Made by a program: the position numbers and the translations under genes | The notes under the pieces: generated by a model | What the model saw: only the letters and a program-made list of their open reading frames with translations | The model's database searches: none | What the model was told of the DNA's origin: nothing | Assembly: GCA_041398665.1 (NCBI GenBank) | Contig: JAWKUH010000006.1 | Location: 150,797-214,796, forward strand | Direction: 5' to 3' | Source of the DNA: Rohdeia sp041398665 | GTDB lineage: Bacteria; Planctomycetota; UBA1135; GCA-002686595 | Length of the DNA stretch: 64,000 nucleotides | Shown here: positions 35,635 to 44,179 of the stretch, in pieces | How the letters are laid out: each line of letters starts with the position of its first letter | Position numbering within the stretch: the first letter of the stretch is position 1

Positions 35635-36279
35635 ATGAAACTCCTCCAACGCACCACCGTCCTCGCCGCCGCCGCGCTCGCCGTCCTCGCGACGAGCTCG
35701 TGCAGCAGTACGCGCTACGGCGACGCCAAGGCCGTCGAGACCGTCACCGTCGACTGGGGCTCGACCGACCTCCAGACGCTCGCCGGCGGGATGTCGGACT
35801 CGCTCGTCGACGAACCGAACCTCCAGTACCTCGACCACTCCGGCAAGGGCGACGACAAGCGCGTCATCGTCTACTTCGGCGGCATCGAGAACCGCACCTC
35901 CGAGCACATCGACACGATCGCGATCCGGGACGCGATCCAGTCGACCCTGTTCGACTCGCGCAAGTTCCGCTTCGTCGCGGACACGGCGGGGCAGGACGAG
36001 ATCGGCGACCAGGTCCGCTTCCAACAGGGCTCGGGTCGCGTCGACGTCGACCAGGCCAAGGCCTTCGGCAAGCAGCTCGGCGCCGACGTGATCGTCTACG
36101 GCCGCCTCTTCTCGATCGACAAGCGCAAGGGCGCGAGCGTCGAGAGCCTCGGCACCCGGACGCAGGACGTCTACTACCAGTTCTCGCTGCAGTGCGTGAA
36201 CATCGAGACGAGCGAGGTCCTGTGGACCGAGACCAAGGACATCCGCAAGACGAAGCGGACCGGGCTGTTCGGTAGCTGA
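35635..36279 (+). CDS. LpoB-like penicillin-binding protein activator
   Basis: 214 residues. Lipoprotein signal TVLAAAALAVLATSSC (Cys23), then an LpoB-type domain (PF13036): VIVYFGGIENRTSEHIDTIA, IQSTLFDSRKFRFV, AKAFGKQLGADVIVYGRLFS and YQFSLQCVNIETSEVLW. LpoB is an outer-membrane lipoprotein that activates the peptidoglycan synthase PBP1B in E. coli. It lies 35 bases after the COG3014-like gene in the same direction, forming an operon. Its presence implies peptidoglycan synthesis with lipoprotein-based control. Confidence 0.88.
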   Translation: MKLLQRTTVLAAAALAVLATSSCSSTRYGDAKAVETVTVDWGSTDLQTLAGGMSDSLVDEPNLQYLDHSGKGDDKRVIVYFGGIENRTSEHIDTIAIRDAIQSTLFDSRKFRFVADTAGQDEIGDQVRFQQGSGRVDVDQAKAFGKQLGADVIVYGRLFSIDKRKGASVESLGTRTQDVYYQFSLQCVNIETSEVLWTETKDIRKTKRTGLFGS

Positions 36280-36287
36280 CGGCGCCG

Positions 36288-36306
36288 GCGAAACGCGGCG
36301 TTTCGC
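36288..36306 (+). terminator. Compact hairpin after the LpoB-like gene
   Basis: GCGAAACGC and GCGTTTCGC form a 9-bp inverted repeat with one central base, nine bases after the stop codon. No T-tract follows. From here to 36808 I see no gene and no RNA family I can name, only GC palindromes. Confidence 0.5.
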
Positions 36307-36808
36307 GAAGGCCCGCCCCTGGGAGCCGCTCCCGAGGCGGGGATCGTCGGTCGGGCCGCACCCTCCCGCGCGGCTCGACCGGCTGGTTCCCGTCAAGAGT
36401 CTCACAAGCTCCCAGCGACCTCCCACGGGCCACCTGGAGGCCGCTCGGCGGGGACTTCGGGGCCCGCAGAGGCCGCCGAAACCCGCGGAATTCCCGAACC
36501 TCGCCGGTGCCTCGGCCGCGTAGACAAGGAGTCGAGGCGGCGGCCGGACCGCCTCGGAGCGCCGCCCGGCTCCCCCTGGGCGGTGACCGATGGGAAATAG
36601 GGGGTCTGTGAATGACCGGTGGGGCGTCGCTCTCGCGAGGGAGCGGCGCCCTTCTCGTTCGGGTGCGTTCCGCGCCGAGGGCGAGAGGCAGGGGGTACGG
36701 CTCGACGGCGGCGCCGCGTGCGGCCGATGGAGGGAGTCGGTGCGAAACCGGCCGCTCCCGCGGACCGAGCGCTCCGCCCCGTCGCGCGAACGCCTACCCT
36801 CCTCGCCC

Positions 36809-37783
36809 ATGTCCCTCCTGCACCTCGTGACCGGCGGCGCCGGCTTCGTCGGTTCGCACCTCGTCGCCGCGCTCGTCGCCCGCGGCGATCGGGTCCGGGT
36901 GCTCGACGACCTCTCCACCGGGCGCCCGACGAACCTCGAGGGCCTCGAGGTGGGGGAGCTCGGGAGCGGCGCGCCGGTCGAGTTCCAGGAGGGCTCGGTG
37001 ACCGACGCCGAAGCCGTGGGCCGAGCGACCCTCGGTGTCACCGGCGTGCTCCACGAAGCCGCCCAGGTCTCGGTGCCGCTCAGCGTCGAGCGCCCCGTCC
37101 GGAGCGTCGAGATCAACGCGCTCGGCACGCTCACGGTCCTCGAGGCGGCGCGGCGCAACGGCGTGCGGCGGGTCGTCCTCGCCGCGTCGTCGGCGGCCTA
37201 CGGGAACAACGAGGTGCTCCCGAAGCACGAGGACATGCCGGTCGCCCCGCTCTCGCCGTACGCGGTCGGCAAGGTCGCGGCCGAACAGCTCATGACGGTC
37301 TACGCGGGGCTGCACGGTCTGCACACGACCTCGCTCCGCTACTTCAACGTGTTCGGTCCGCGGCAGGCCGACGACAGTCCCTACACGGGCGTCATCGCGA
37401 TCTTCGCCCGGCGGATCCTCTCGGGCCTGCCCGTCACGATCAACGGCGACGGCTCGCACAGCCGCGACTTCACCTACGTCGACGACGTCGTCCAGGCCAA
37501 CCTGCGAGCACTGGACGCGGACCACGCACCGGGGCGCGTCTACAACGTCGGCGCGGGCGCGAGCACGACCATCGAGCAGCTCTACCGCTCGATCGCCCGC
37601 CTGGCGGGCAGCGACGCCGAACCGAGTTTCGGCGTGGAGCGCGCGGGCGACGTGAAGCACAGCCTCGCGTCGCTCGACCGCATCCGCGCGGAACTCGGGT
37701 ACGAGCCCGGCGTCACCTTCGAGGAAGGACTCCGGCGCACGTTCGAGTGGTACCGCTCGAACGCACCGGCGGGTTCCCGCTGA
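36809..37783 (+). CDS. NAD-dependent sugar-nucleotide epimerase/dehydratase
   Basis: Extended short-chain dehydrogenase of 324 residues acting on nucleotide sugars. The NAD-binding motif is GGAGFVG (9-15). The catalytic Y151-x3-K155 is in PLSPYAVGK, with Ser in AASSAAYGN (127-132). SLRYFNVFGPRQ and NGDGSHSRDFTYVDDVVQAN match UDP-glucose or UDP-GlcNAc 4-epimerases of the WbpP/GalE group. The exact sugar is not determinable by eye. It is followed convergently by a small zinc protein gene. Confidence 0.88.
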   Translation: MSLLHLVTGGAGFVGSHLVAALVARGDRVRVLDDLSTGRPTNLEGLEVGELGSGAPVEFQEGSVTDAEAVGRATLGVTGVLHEAAQVSVPLSVERPVRSVEINALGTLTVLEAARRNGVRRVVLAASSAAYGNNEVLPKHEDMPVAPLSPYAVGKVAAEQLMTVYAGLHGLHTTSLRYFNVFGPRQADDSPYTGVIAIFARRILSGLPVTINGDGSHSRDFTYVDDVVQANLRALDADHAPGRVYNVGAGASTTIEQLYRSIARLAGSDAEPSFGVERAGDVKHSLASLDRIRAELGYEPGVTFEEGLRRTFEWYRSNAPAGSR

Positions 37784-37842
37784 AACCCGCGGGGTCCGTC
37801 ACCGGCCTCCTCCGACCCGCGCCGGAAGCGCGGAGTCGGACG

Positions 37843-38064
37843 TCACTTGTCCTGGTCGGCGAACCGGAAGCGCGGGTCGCGGGTCATCCTCGGATCGAGC
37901 ACCACGTGCTCGCAGTAGGGCTCGGGACAGGTCCATCCGATGACGGAGCGTTCGCCTCCGTGCACCTTGTGGATCGGGACGAGTCGGTACCCGTGGTCCG
38001 GGCACGTCGACGTCCGCGCTTCGCGCTGCGGGTTCGAGTCGCCCCGTTGGATCGCCATCTGCAT
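37843..38064 (-). CDS. Small Cys/His-rich (zinc-binding-like) hypothetical protein
   Basis: 73 residues if started at the ATG 38064; ATGs at 38076 and further upstream are alternatives. The protein has CPDHGYRLVPIHKVHGG and GWTCPEPYCEHVVLDP, giving a CxxH...CxxxxC-type arrangement that probably holds one metal ion. It ends in charged DPRMTRDPRFRF. GGAG lies seven bases before the chosen ATG. No known family was recognised. It is convergent with the epimerase gene. The 394 bases between it and pckA contain only a short CGGCCG palindrome followed by four T (38172-38189). Confidence 0.6.
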   Translation of the reverse strand: MQMAIQRGDSNPQREARTSTCPDHGYRLVPIHKVHGGERSVIGWTCPEPYCEHVVLDPRMTRDPRFRFADQDK

Positions 38065-38458
38065 CGTCGTCTCCATCTCTCGGGGGCCCCCTGCCCCCTC
38101 TCGCACCGGCCCCCTCGGCCGGTGACCCGGGCAGCACCGTTCCCGTGCGCCCGCCGTCGTTCCTCTTTCATCGGCCGAACGGCCGTTTTCCTCGACGGTC
38201 CCGGCCCCAGCCGGGGCTCGTCGCGGACCGTACGTCCCGAAAGCTAGCCTTCTGCCCGCAAGCCACCGTCAAGCTCCCGTGGAAGGACGGTGACGGCGCT
38301 CGACGACGAGCCGCCGTGTTCCTTGCCGGTGGGTCTCCCCAGGGGTACCTTGCCCGCTTCCGCGCCGTCCGGTGAAGGCTCCGCGAACCCTCGCAGCGAG
38401 CTCCCGGGGCGCCCTCGGAACCCAGACAACCGCGGCGGCTCCGGACCGCCGAAGCTCG

Positions 38459-40117
38459 ATGGACTACAGCGCCCACCTGAAGAGCCTCTTGGGCCTCGAC
38501 ACCGTCCAGTACAAGTACGGTCTCTCCAAGGAGGAGCTCTTCCACGAAGCGATCGCGAACGACCGCGGCCGCGTCCGTGTGGGAGGAGCGTCCGACGAGC
38601 CGAAGGCCTTCGCGACGAGCCTCGGGGTCGCCGGTCCGCTCGTCTACTACACCGACCCCGACTGCACGGGTCGTCGGGTCAAGGACACCTACGCGGTGGC
38701 CTGGCCCGAGGTGGACGCGAACGTCTGGTGGAAGAACGACCTCCAGAAGTACGACCCCGCGAAGTACGAGGGTCTCCTGAAGCGGGTCGTCGAGCACCTG
38801 AACAAGAAGCGCGCGACGCTCTACGTCAAGGACGTCTACGTCGGCTCCGACCCGAGCTACGCGCTGCCCTACCGCTTCGTGGGCGAGTACGCGACGCACG
38901 CGATGTTCGCGCACAACATGTTCCCGAAGGACCTGGCGGGGGTCGCGAACGAGGAGGGCAAGCGCTGGACGATGCTGAACTCGCCGTCGTTCGTGTGCGA
39001 ACCCGAGCGCGACGGCTGTCGCGCCGAGGCGGCGATCGTCATCGACTTCAAGAACCGCATCTGCCTGGTCGCGGGGCGCGCCGACTACAACGGCGTCGTC
39101 AAGAAGACGATCTTCACCGTGATGAACTACGTCCTGCCGAACCAGGGCATCCTCTCGATGCACTGCTCGGCGAACGTCGGTTCGAACGACGACGCCGCGA
39201 TCTTGTTCGGCCTCTCGGGCACGGGCAAGACCACGCTCTCGGCCGATCCGGCGCGTCGGCTCGTCGGTGACGACGAGACGGCCTGGAACGAGCGCGGCAT
39301 CTCGAACCTCGAGGACGGCTGCTACGCCAAGCTGATCGACCTCGACAAGGCGGCGGAGCCGGTGATCGCGGAAGCGCTCAGCAAGCCCGGCACCATCGTC
39401 GAGAACGTGCCGCCGCTGCCCGGCAAGACGATGGCCCAGTGCCACCCGCAGGAGCTCGACCTCAACGATCGCTCGATCACCGAGAACACGCGCTTCTCGT
39501 ACCCGCTGTCGGCGAACCCGAACGTGATGCCGGACGCCTGCGGTCCCGCGCCGCAGACGATCGTGCTGCTCACCGCCGACGCGTTCGGCGTGCTGCCCCC
39601 GATCGCGGTGCTCGAACCGAAGGACGTCATGTACCACTTCGTGAGCGGCTTCACGGCCAAGCTCGCGGGTACGGAGGTCGGCGTCACCGAACCGCAGGCC
39701 GCGTTCTCCGCCTGCTTCGGCGCGCCGTTCATGGCCCACAAGCCGTCGGTGTACGCCAAGCTGCTCGCCGAGAAGATGCAGAAGAACCACGCGCGCTGCA
39801 TCCTCCTCAACACCGGCTGGTCGGGCGGCGCCTACGGGACCGGCAAGCGGATCTCGATCAAGCACACGCGCGCGCTCCTCGACGCGGCGCTGGCGGGCGA
39901 CCTCGACGCCGACAAGGTGGACTACGAGGTGCACTCGACCTTCAACCTGCGCATGCCGAAGTCCTGCCCCGGCGTGCCCTCCGAGATCCTGAACCCGCGC
40001 AACACCTGGAGCGACAAGGCCGCCTACGACGCGGCCGCCACCAAGCTGCGCGACATGTTCCGGGCGAACTTCGAGACCAAGGGGTTCGGTCAGCTCGGGA
40101 TCGAACCCGTCATGTGA
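38459..40117 (+). CDS. pckA: Phosphoenolpyruvate carboxykinase (ATP)
   Basis: Converts oxaloacetate and ATP to phosphoenolpyruvate in gluconeogenesis, 552 residues. The P-loop GLSGTGKTTLSADP (about 251-264) is the ATP-type signature. Further conserved motifs are NVGSNDDAAILFGL, VGDDETAWNERGISNLEDGCY with the metal-site Asp pair, ENTRFSYPL and NTGWSGGAYGTGKRISIKHTR. The ATG at 38459 was chosen over an upstream in-frame GTG because the family starts near here. A small TPR gene follows 48 bases later. Confidence 0.95.
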   Translation: MDYSAHLKSLLGLDTVQYKYGLSKEELFHEAIANDRGRVRVGGASDEPKAFATSLGVAGPLVYYTDPDCTGRRVKDTYAVAWPEVDANVWWKNDLQKYDPAKYEGLLKRVVEHLNKKRATLYVKDVYVGSDPSYALPYRFVGEYATHAMFAHNMFPKDLAGVANEEGKRWTMLNSPSFVCEPERDGCRAEAAIVIDFKNRICLVAGRADYNGVVKKTIFTVMNYVLPNQGILSMHCSANVGSNDDAAILFGLSGTGKTTLSADPARRLVGDDETAWNERGISNLEDGCYAKLIDLDKAAEPVIAEALSKPGTIVENVPPLPGKTMAQCHPQELDLNDRSITENTRFSYPLSANPNVMPDACGPAPQTIVLLTADAFGVLPPIAVLEPKDVMYHFVSGFTAKLAGTEVGVTEPQAAFSACFGAPFMAHKPSVYAKLLAEKMQKNHARCILLNTGWSGGAYGTGKRISIKHTRALLDAALAGDLDADKVDYEVHSTFNLRMPKSCPGVPSEILNPRNTWSDKAAYDAAATKLRDMFRANFETKGFGQLGIEPVM

Positions 40118-40165
40118 ACCGTCGGCGTGCCGCTCGGGTGCGCCGTACAACGACGACAGAGCGAG

Positions 40166-40543
40166 ATGGAACCCTGGGTCCAGGCCTACATGGCCGGAAT
40201 GAAGCGCTTCGGCGCGGACGACTACCCCGGCGCCGCGGTGCACTACCGCGAGTCGCTCGAGCTGCGTCCCGACAACACCGAGGTGCTGCACGCACTCGCC
40301 GCCGCGCTCATGTACGCCGGTGACCTCGACGAGGCCATCGCGACCGCGGACCGCATCGTCGAGCTCGACCCGACGGACCACCTCGTCCACACGAGCCTCT
40401 CGATGATGTACCAGCGCAAGGGCATGATCGACGAGGCCGAGGCGCAGGCCGCGAAGGCGCGCCTCAAGGCGTGGAAGGCCGAGCTCAAGCAGAACCCCAA
40501 TGCTCCGCCGCCCGACGACGGGCCGATGAACGTGATCCAGTGA
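40166..40543 (+). CDS. Small TPR protein
   Basis: 125 residues with no signal peptide. Three TPR units: MKRFGADDYPGAAVHYRESL (12-31), ALAAALMYAGDLDEAIATAD (43-62) and TSLSMMYQRKGMIDEAEAQA (74-93). The tail is Pro/Asn-rich (110-120). It lies behind pckA in the same direction and probably mediates protein contacts in the cytoplasm. The partner is unknown. Confidence 0.82.
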   Translation: MEPWVQAYMAGMKRFGADDYPGAAVHYRESLELRPDNTEVLHALAAALMYAGDLDEAIATADRIVELDPTDHLVHTSLSMMYQRKGMIDEAEAQAAKARLKAWKAELKQNPNAPPPDDGPMNVIQ

Positions 40544-40561
40544 GGGTCACCGCGGCCGGGA

Positions 40562-40605
40562 ACGCGAACGGGGCGCGCTGCACGAGCAGCGCGCCCCGTT
40601 CGCGT
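40562..40605. terminator. Perfect 19-bp bidirectional hairpin
   Basis: Arms 40562-40580 and 40587-40605 are exact reverse complements (ACGCGAACGGGGCGCGCTG) around the loop CACGAG. It lies between the convergent TPR gene and the MIP18-family gene and can end both transcripts. No T-tract flanks it. Confidence 0.75.
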
Positions 40606-40637
40606 GTTCGGGCGCTCGCGCGCCGGCGTCTCGCTGG

Positions 40638-40964
40638 TCAGGCTTCGTCCTCGTCGATGCCGAGGATCTTGCGTCCCTCCTCGGAGATGCGGTGCGGTCC
40701 CCAGGCGGGCTCCCACACGATGTCGACGCGCGTGTCGTCGATCCCGGTGACGGAGTTCGCGCGGCGCTTCACCATGTCGGGGATCGTCCGCGCCTCGGGG
40801 CAGGCCTGCGACGTGAGCGTCATCGTCACCACGCAGTTCGGGCCCTCGACCTGGACCTCGTAGATCAGGCCGAGGTCGACGATGTTGACGGGGATCTCGG
40901 GGTCGAAGATCTGCCGGAGCTGGGAGTAGACGGCTTCGACGGGATCGGTGGTGGACTCGGTCAT
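40638..40964 (-). CDS. MIP18/DUF59 family iron-sulfur assembly factor (SufT/PaaD-like)
   Basis: 108 residues. VYSQLRQIFDPEIPVNIVDL (12-31) and GLIYEV are the DUF59 opening signature; MTLTSQACPEA contains the conserved Cys of the active loop. The ending VDIVWEPAWGPHRISEEGR is also typical. These proteins help mature iron-sulfur enzymes. No suf genes are adjacent in the window. It is divergent from a radical SAM gene, itself an iron-sulfur enzyme. Confidence 0.9.
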   Translation of the reverse strand: MTESTTDPVEAVYSQLRQIFDPEIPVNIVDLGLIYEVQVEGPNCVVTMTLTSQACPEARTIPDMVKRRANSVTGIDDTRVDIVWEPAWGPHRISEEGRKILGIDEDEA

Positions 40965-41098
40965 CGCGATGTGGGGTGGCTTCGTCGTTCGGGCGGAGAA
41001 GGGTAGCGCAGCCGAGCCCTTCGGACACGGCGGACCCGGTTTCGAGTGTGTGCGGCGCCCGAGGGCCCCGGCCCGCAGCGGTTACGATCCGCGCCGAC

Positions 41099-41980
41099 AT
41101 GCTCCGCTACGAAGGCACGCTGTACCGCCCGCCGTCGGAGGCGGACTCCCTGATCCTCCAGGCGACGATCGGGTGTTCGTACAACCGCTGCACCTTCTGC
41201 GGGATGTACCGCGACAAGCGCTTCCGGGTCCGCCCGCTGGCCGAGGTCGTGGCCGAGATCGAGTGGGCGCGGGCCGAGTTCGGGCCCGACGTCGCCAAGG
41301 TGTTCCTCGCGGACGGCGACGCGCTCGTCGCGAAGGCCTCGTACCTCGAGAGCCTGTGCGGCGAGCTGAGGGACGCCTTCCCGACGCTGCGCCGGATCAG
41401 TTGCTACGCCTCTCCGCAGTCGCTCCAGGTGCGCAGCGTCGAGGAGATGGCGCGGCTGCGCGAGGCCGGGCTCACGCAGTACTACCTCGGCGTGGAGAGC
41501 GGCCACGACGCCGTGCTCGAGCGGCTCGAGAAGGGCGTGGACGCCGCCGAGATGGTCCGCGTCGCGAGCAAGGCGACCGAGGCCGGCGTGCGGCTCTCGA
41601 CCATGATCCTGCTCGGAGCCGGCGGGCGGGCGCTGTCGGAGGCGCACGCCCGGGAGTCCGCGCGCGTCGTCAACGCCATCGCCCCGCGCTTCGTCTCGAC
41701 CCTCGTCATGACGCCGGTCGAGGGCACGCCGCTCTTCGACGAGGACCTCCGAGGGGACGTCGAGCACCTCGACCCGATCGAACTCGCGCGCGAGCTCCGC
41801 ACCTTCGTCGGCGCGCTCGAGCTGCGCGGCTCCGTCTTCCGCTCGAACCACGCGAGCAACTATCTCGCGCTCGGCGGCACGCTGCCGAAGGACAAGCCGG
41901 CGATCCTCGAGGCGCTCGATCGCGTGCTCGCGAACCCCGACGCGGTCCGGTTCCGTCCGGACTGGATGCGGGGGTTGTGA
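41099..41980 (+). CDS. Radical SAM protein
   Basis: 293 residues. The cluster motif CSYNRCTFC (C-x4-C-x2-C spacing, Cys at about 26, 31 and 34) lies in ATIGCSYNRCTFCGMYRDKR. The core TIM-barrel has KVFLADGDALV, RRISCYASPQSLQVR and GLTQYYLGVESGHD, as in Elp3/MiaB-related radical SAM proteins (COG1032-like). No TRAM or B12-binding domain is present. The substrate is unknown. The C-terminus has NYLALGGTLPKDKPAILEAL, a feature of small stand-alone members in bacteria and archaea. Confidence 0.85.
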   Translation: MLRYEGTLYRPPSEADSLILQATIGCSYNRCTFCGMYRDKRFRVRPLAEVVAEIEWARAEFGPDVAKVFLADGDALVAKASYLESLCGELRDAFPTLRRISCYASPQSLQVRSVEEMARLREAGLTQYYLGVESGHDAVLERLEKGVDAAEMVRVASKATEAGVRLSTMILLGAGGRALSEAHARESARVVNAIAPRFVSTLVMTPVEGTPLFDEDLRGDVEHLDPIELARELRTFVGALELRGSVFRSNHASNYLALGGTLPKDKPAILEALDRVLANPDAVRFRPDWMRGL

Positions 41981-42005
41981 GACGAGCGATCGACCCCGCG
42001 CCGGG

Positions 42006-42911
42006 TCAGATCTCGAACTCAACCGCGTCGCCGACGGACGCCGGTCCGGCGAGCACGAGTTCGTCCGGGCGCACCTCGACGCCGAGCACGCCGCCGCGTT
42101 GGCGGACCTCGACGGAAGGGTCGGTGAGTCCGAGCGCGTACGACACGAACGCCGAGGCGCACGCGGCCGTCCCGCAGGCCGCCGTCTCGCCCGATCCGCG
42201 CTCGTGCGTGCGCGTCGCGATCGCGTCGGCGGACACCCGACGCATCAGCGTCACGTTGACCCGAGCGGGGAACGCGGGGTGGCACTCGAGCCCCTCGAAT
42301 CCGAGCGGTTCGCCCTCGCGGAGGTCGTCGGTGGGGAGCACGAGGTGCGGATTGCCGACGGAGAGGACGTAGCCGGAGAACTCGCGCCCCGCGGCGACGA
42401 GCTCGAGTCGTTGGAGTCCCCGAGGTCCCGTGCTGCACGCTCCGGCGCGTCGCGCGTCGCACGGGACGGCGTCGAGCTCGACCCGCGGCGGCGGCAACGT
42501 GACGCGCACGCGCGGCTCGCTCCCGCTCACGACCACCTCGTACCGGTGCACGGCGGAGTCGCTCCGCAGCGCGCCCTCGGCGGAGCCGCGTCGCGTCCGC
42601 GCCAGCAGTGCCGCGGCGCGCAGGCCGTTCCCGCACACCTCGCCGCGCGACCCGTCCGCGTTCCACACCGTGAGGCGCCGTTCGCACGTCGCGTCGAGCT
42701 CGAGCAGGATCACGCCGTCGAGCCGCGCTCCACCGAGCGCGGAGAGCCAGCGTGGCGTCGCGTGCGGCGCGCAATCACGCAACCGCGCCGCGGCGTCGCT
42801 TCCGACGTCCTCCTCGTCGACGAAGACGTAGGCGTTCCCGCAGCCCTCGGCGCGCGTTCCCCGGACCTTCGTCACGACGCGAGCGTACCGCGACGCGAAC
42901 TCCCGCTCCAT
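42006..42911 (-). CDS. dapF: Diaminopimelate epimerase
   Basis: Interconverts LL- and meso-diaminopimelate for lysine and peptidoglycan synthesis, 301 residues. The two catalytic cysteines are C93 in RGEVCGNGLRAA and C246 in GETAACGTAACAS. The N-terminal GCGNAYVFVDEED replaces the usual GNDFV motif. LSVGNPHLVLP is the conserved central motif. It is the last gene of a minus-strand operon with DUF1501 and DUF1800 genes, 14 bases after DUF1501. Confidence 0.9.
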   Translation of the reverse strand: MEREFASRYARVVTKVRGTRAEGCGNAYVFVDEEDVGSDAAARLRDCAPHATPRWLSALGGARLDGVILLELDATCERRLTVWNADGSRGEVCGNGLRAAALLARTRRGSAEGALRSDSAVHRYEVVVSGSEPRVRVTLPPPRVELDAVPCDARRAGACSTGPRGLQRLELVAAGREFSGYVLSVGNPHLVLPTDDLREGEPLGFEGLECHPAFPARVNVTLMRRVSADAIATRTHERGSGETAACGTAACASAFVSYALGLTDPSVEVRQRGGVLGVEVRPDELVLAGPASVGDAVEFEI

Positions 42912-42925
42912 GCGTCCGCCGTCGC

Positions 42926-44179
42926 TCAGCGCGGGGCGCGTGCCAGGTCGCGCGCGAGGACCGGCGCGGGCTCGGCGGCGAGTTCGCCCTCGAGCCCCAG
43001 CCAGTCGCGTTCGATCGCGGCGTAGATCGAACGGAAGTCGACGCGGTGGGGGAGGTCGCCGTCGACGAGGTCGGTGAGGTCTGGCACTTCGCCGACGAAT
43101 CCGCCGCGCGTCGACGGTCCGAGCAGGAACACGGGCCCTGCCGCGCCGTGATCGGTGCCCAGCGACGCGTTCTCGCGGACGCGCCGTCCGAACTCGCTGA
43201 AGACGAGCGTGACGACGTCGCGATCGCGCCCCGCCGCCGCGAGTTCGCGGCGGAACGCCGCCAACGCTCCGTCGAGTCGGGCGAGGAGCGCTGCGTGCTG
43301 CACCGGTTGGTCGCGGTGCGTGTCGAAGCCGCCGAGCTCCACCTGGTAGATGCGCGCCCCGAGCCCCGAGCGGACGAGCTGCGAGACGAGCGCGAGGTGC
43401 TGGGCGAACCGGTCCTGCGGCCAGTCGGCCGAGGCGCCGCGCAACGACGCGCTCTCGAGCCGCCGCGAGAGCGCGACGGCCTCCCGCCCCGTGCGGCGCA
43501 GGAAGCCGAGCTCTCCCGCGGCGTCGTCCGAATAGGTCAGCTCGAGCGCGCGGCGCGTCGCGTCGCCGCCGGGGACGCGCAGTCGTTCGAGATCCTCGAT
43601 CGAGGGCGCCGGACCTTCGTCGCCGACGAGCGACCTCGGCAGGCTCCCGTCGCCGACGTACAGCGCGACCGGCCCCGAAGCGCCGCGACGTGCCGCGCGC
43701 TCCGCCATGCGCGCGAGCCAGCCCGAGCTCCGCGCTGCACCGTCCCGCGCCGCCGGATCGCCGGTGTGCCAGATGTCCATCGACCGGAAGTGCGATCGGT
43801 CCGGGTCGGGGTAGCCGACGGAGTGGACGCACGTCAGCAGGCCGTCGCGCAGCGCCTCTGCGGAGCGTCCGAGCGAAGGGTGGAGTGCGAGTCCGTCGCC
43901 GACGTCGTGCGCTCCCGTGGCCGACCGACTCAGGTTCGGTCGCGCGCGGAACCAGGCGTCCTGGGCGAGCGGCAGCACGGTGTCGAGTCCGTCGTTGCCG
44001 CCCGTCAACTGGACCACCACGAGGACGCGACCGTCGGGTGCGTGTCGACCGAACGACGACGCCGAGAACGCGGCTGCGACGGGGGAGAACGCCGTGACAG
44101 CGATGCCGGCGACGACGAACTGGCGCCGCGTCGGGCCTCGTCGACCGTGAGTCGGTCCACCGAGCTCGTCGTGCTTCAT
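42926..44179 (-). CDS. DUF1501 protein with Tat signal
   Basis: 417 residues. The start RRGPTRRQFVVAGIAVTAFS is a twin-arginine signal, so the protein is exported folded. The body is a DUF1501 protein of the alkaline-phosphatase-like fold: VLVVVQLTGGNDGLDTVLPL, HPSLGRSAEAL, GGFDTHRDQPVQHAALLARL and VFSEFGRRVRENASLGTDHG. DUF1501 genes typically pair with DUF1800 in Planctomycetes and relatives; the function is unknown. The ATG overlaps the DUF1800 stop (ATGA). Confidence 0.9.
   Translation of the reverse strand: MKHDELGGPTHGRRGPTRRQFVVAGIAVTAFSPVAAAFSASSFGRHAPDGRVLVVVQLTGGNDGLDTVLPLAQDAWFRARPNLSRSATGAHDVGDGLALHPSLGRSAEALRDGLLTCVHSVGYPDPDRSHFRSMDIWHTGDPAARDGAARSSGWLARMAERAARRGASGPVALYVGDGSLPRSLVGDEGPAPSIEDLERLRVPGGDATRRALELTYSDDAAGELGFLRRTGREAVALSRRLESASLRGASADWPQDRFAQHLALVSQLVRSGLGARIYQVELGGFDTHRDQPVQHAALLARLDGALAAFRRELAAAGRDRDVVTLVFSEFGRRVRENASLGTDHGAAGPVFLLGPSTRGGFVGEVPDLTDLVDGDLPHRVDFRSIYAAIERDWLGLEGELAAEPAPVLARDLARAPR

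Noticed and set aside
36310..36808. Possible structured RNA (RNase P, tmRNA, c-di-GMP riboswitch) in a 500-base gene-free stretch
   Set aside because: I looked for the conserved cores of these RNAs on both strands and did not find them; only GC palindromes are present.
36280..36808. Mobile element or integrase remnants in gene-free stretches
   Set aside because: No transposase, integrase, resolvase or target-site duplication was seen anywhere in the window.
38172..38189. CGGCCGAACGGCCG followed by four T, terminator-like
   Set aside because: It has the right form, but no plus-strand gene ends just before it; it lies upstream of the minus-strand small zinc gene and is too short to call.
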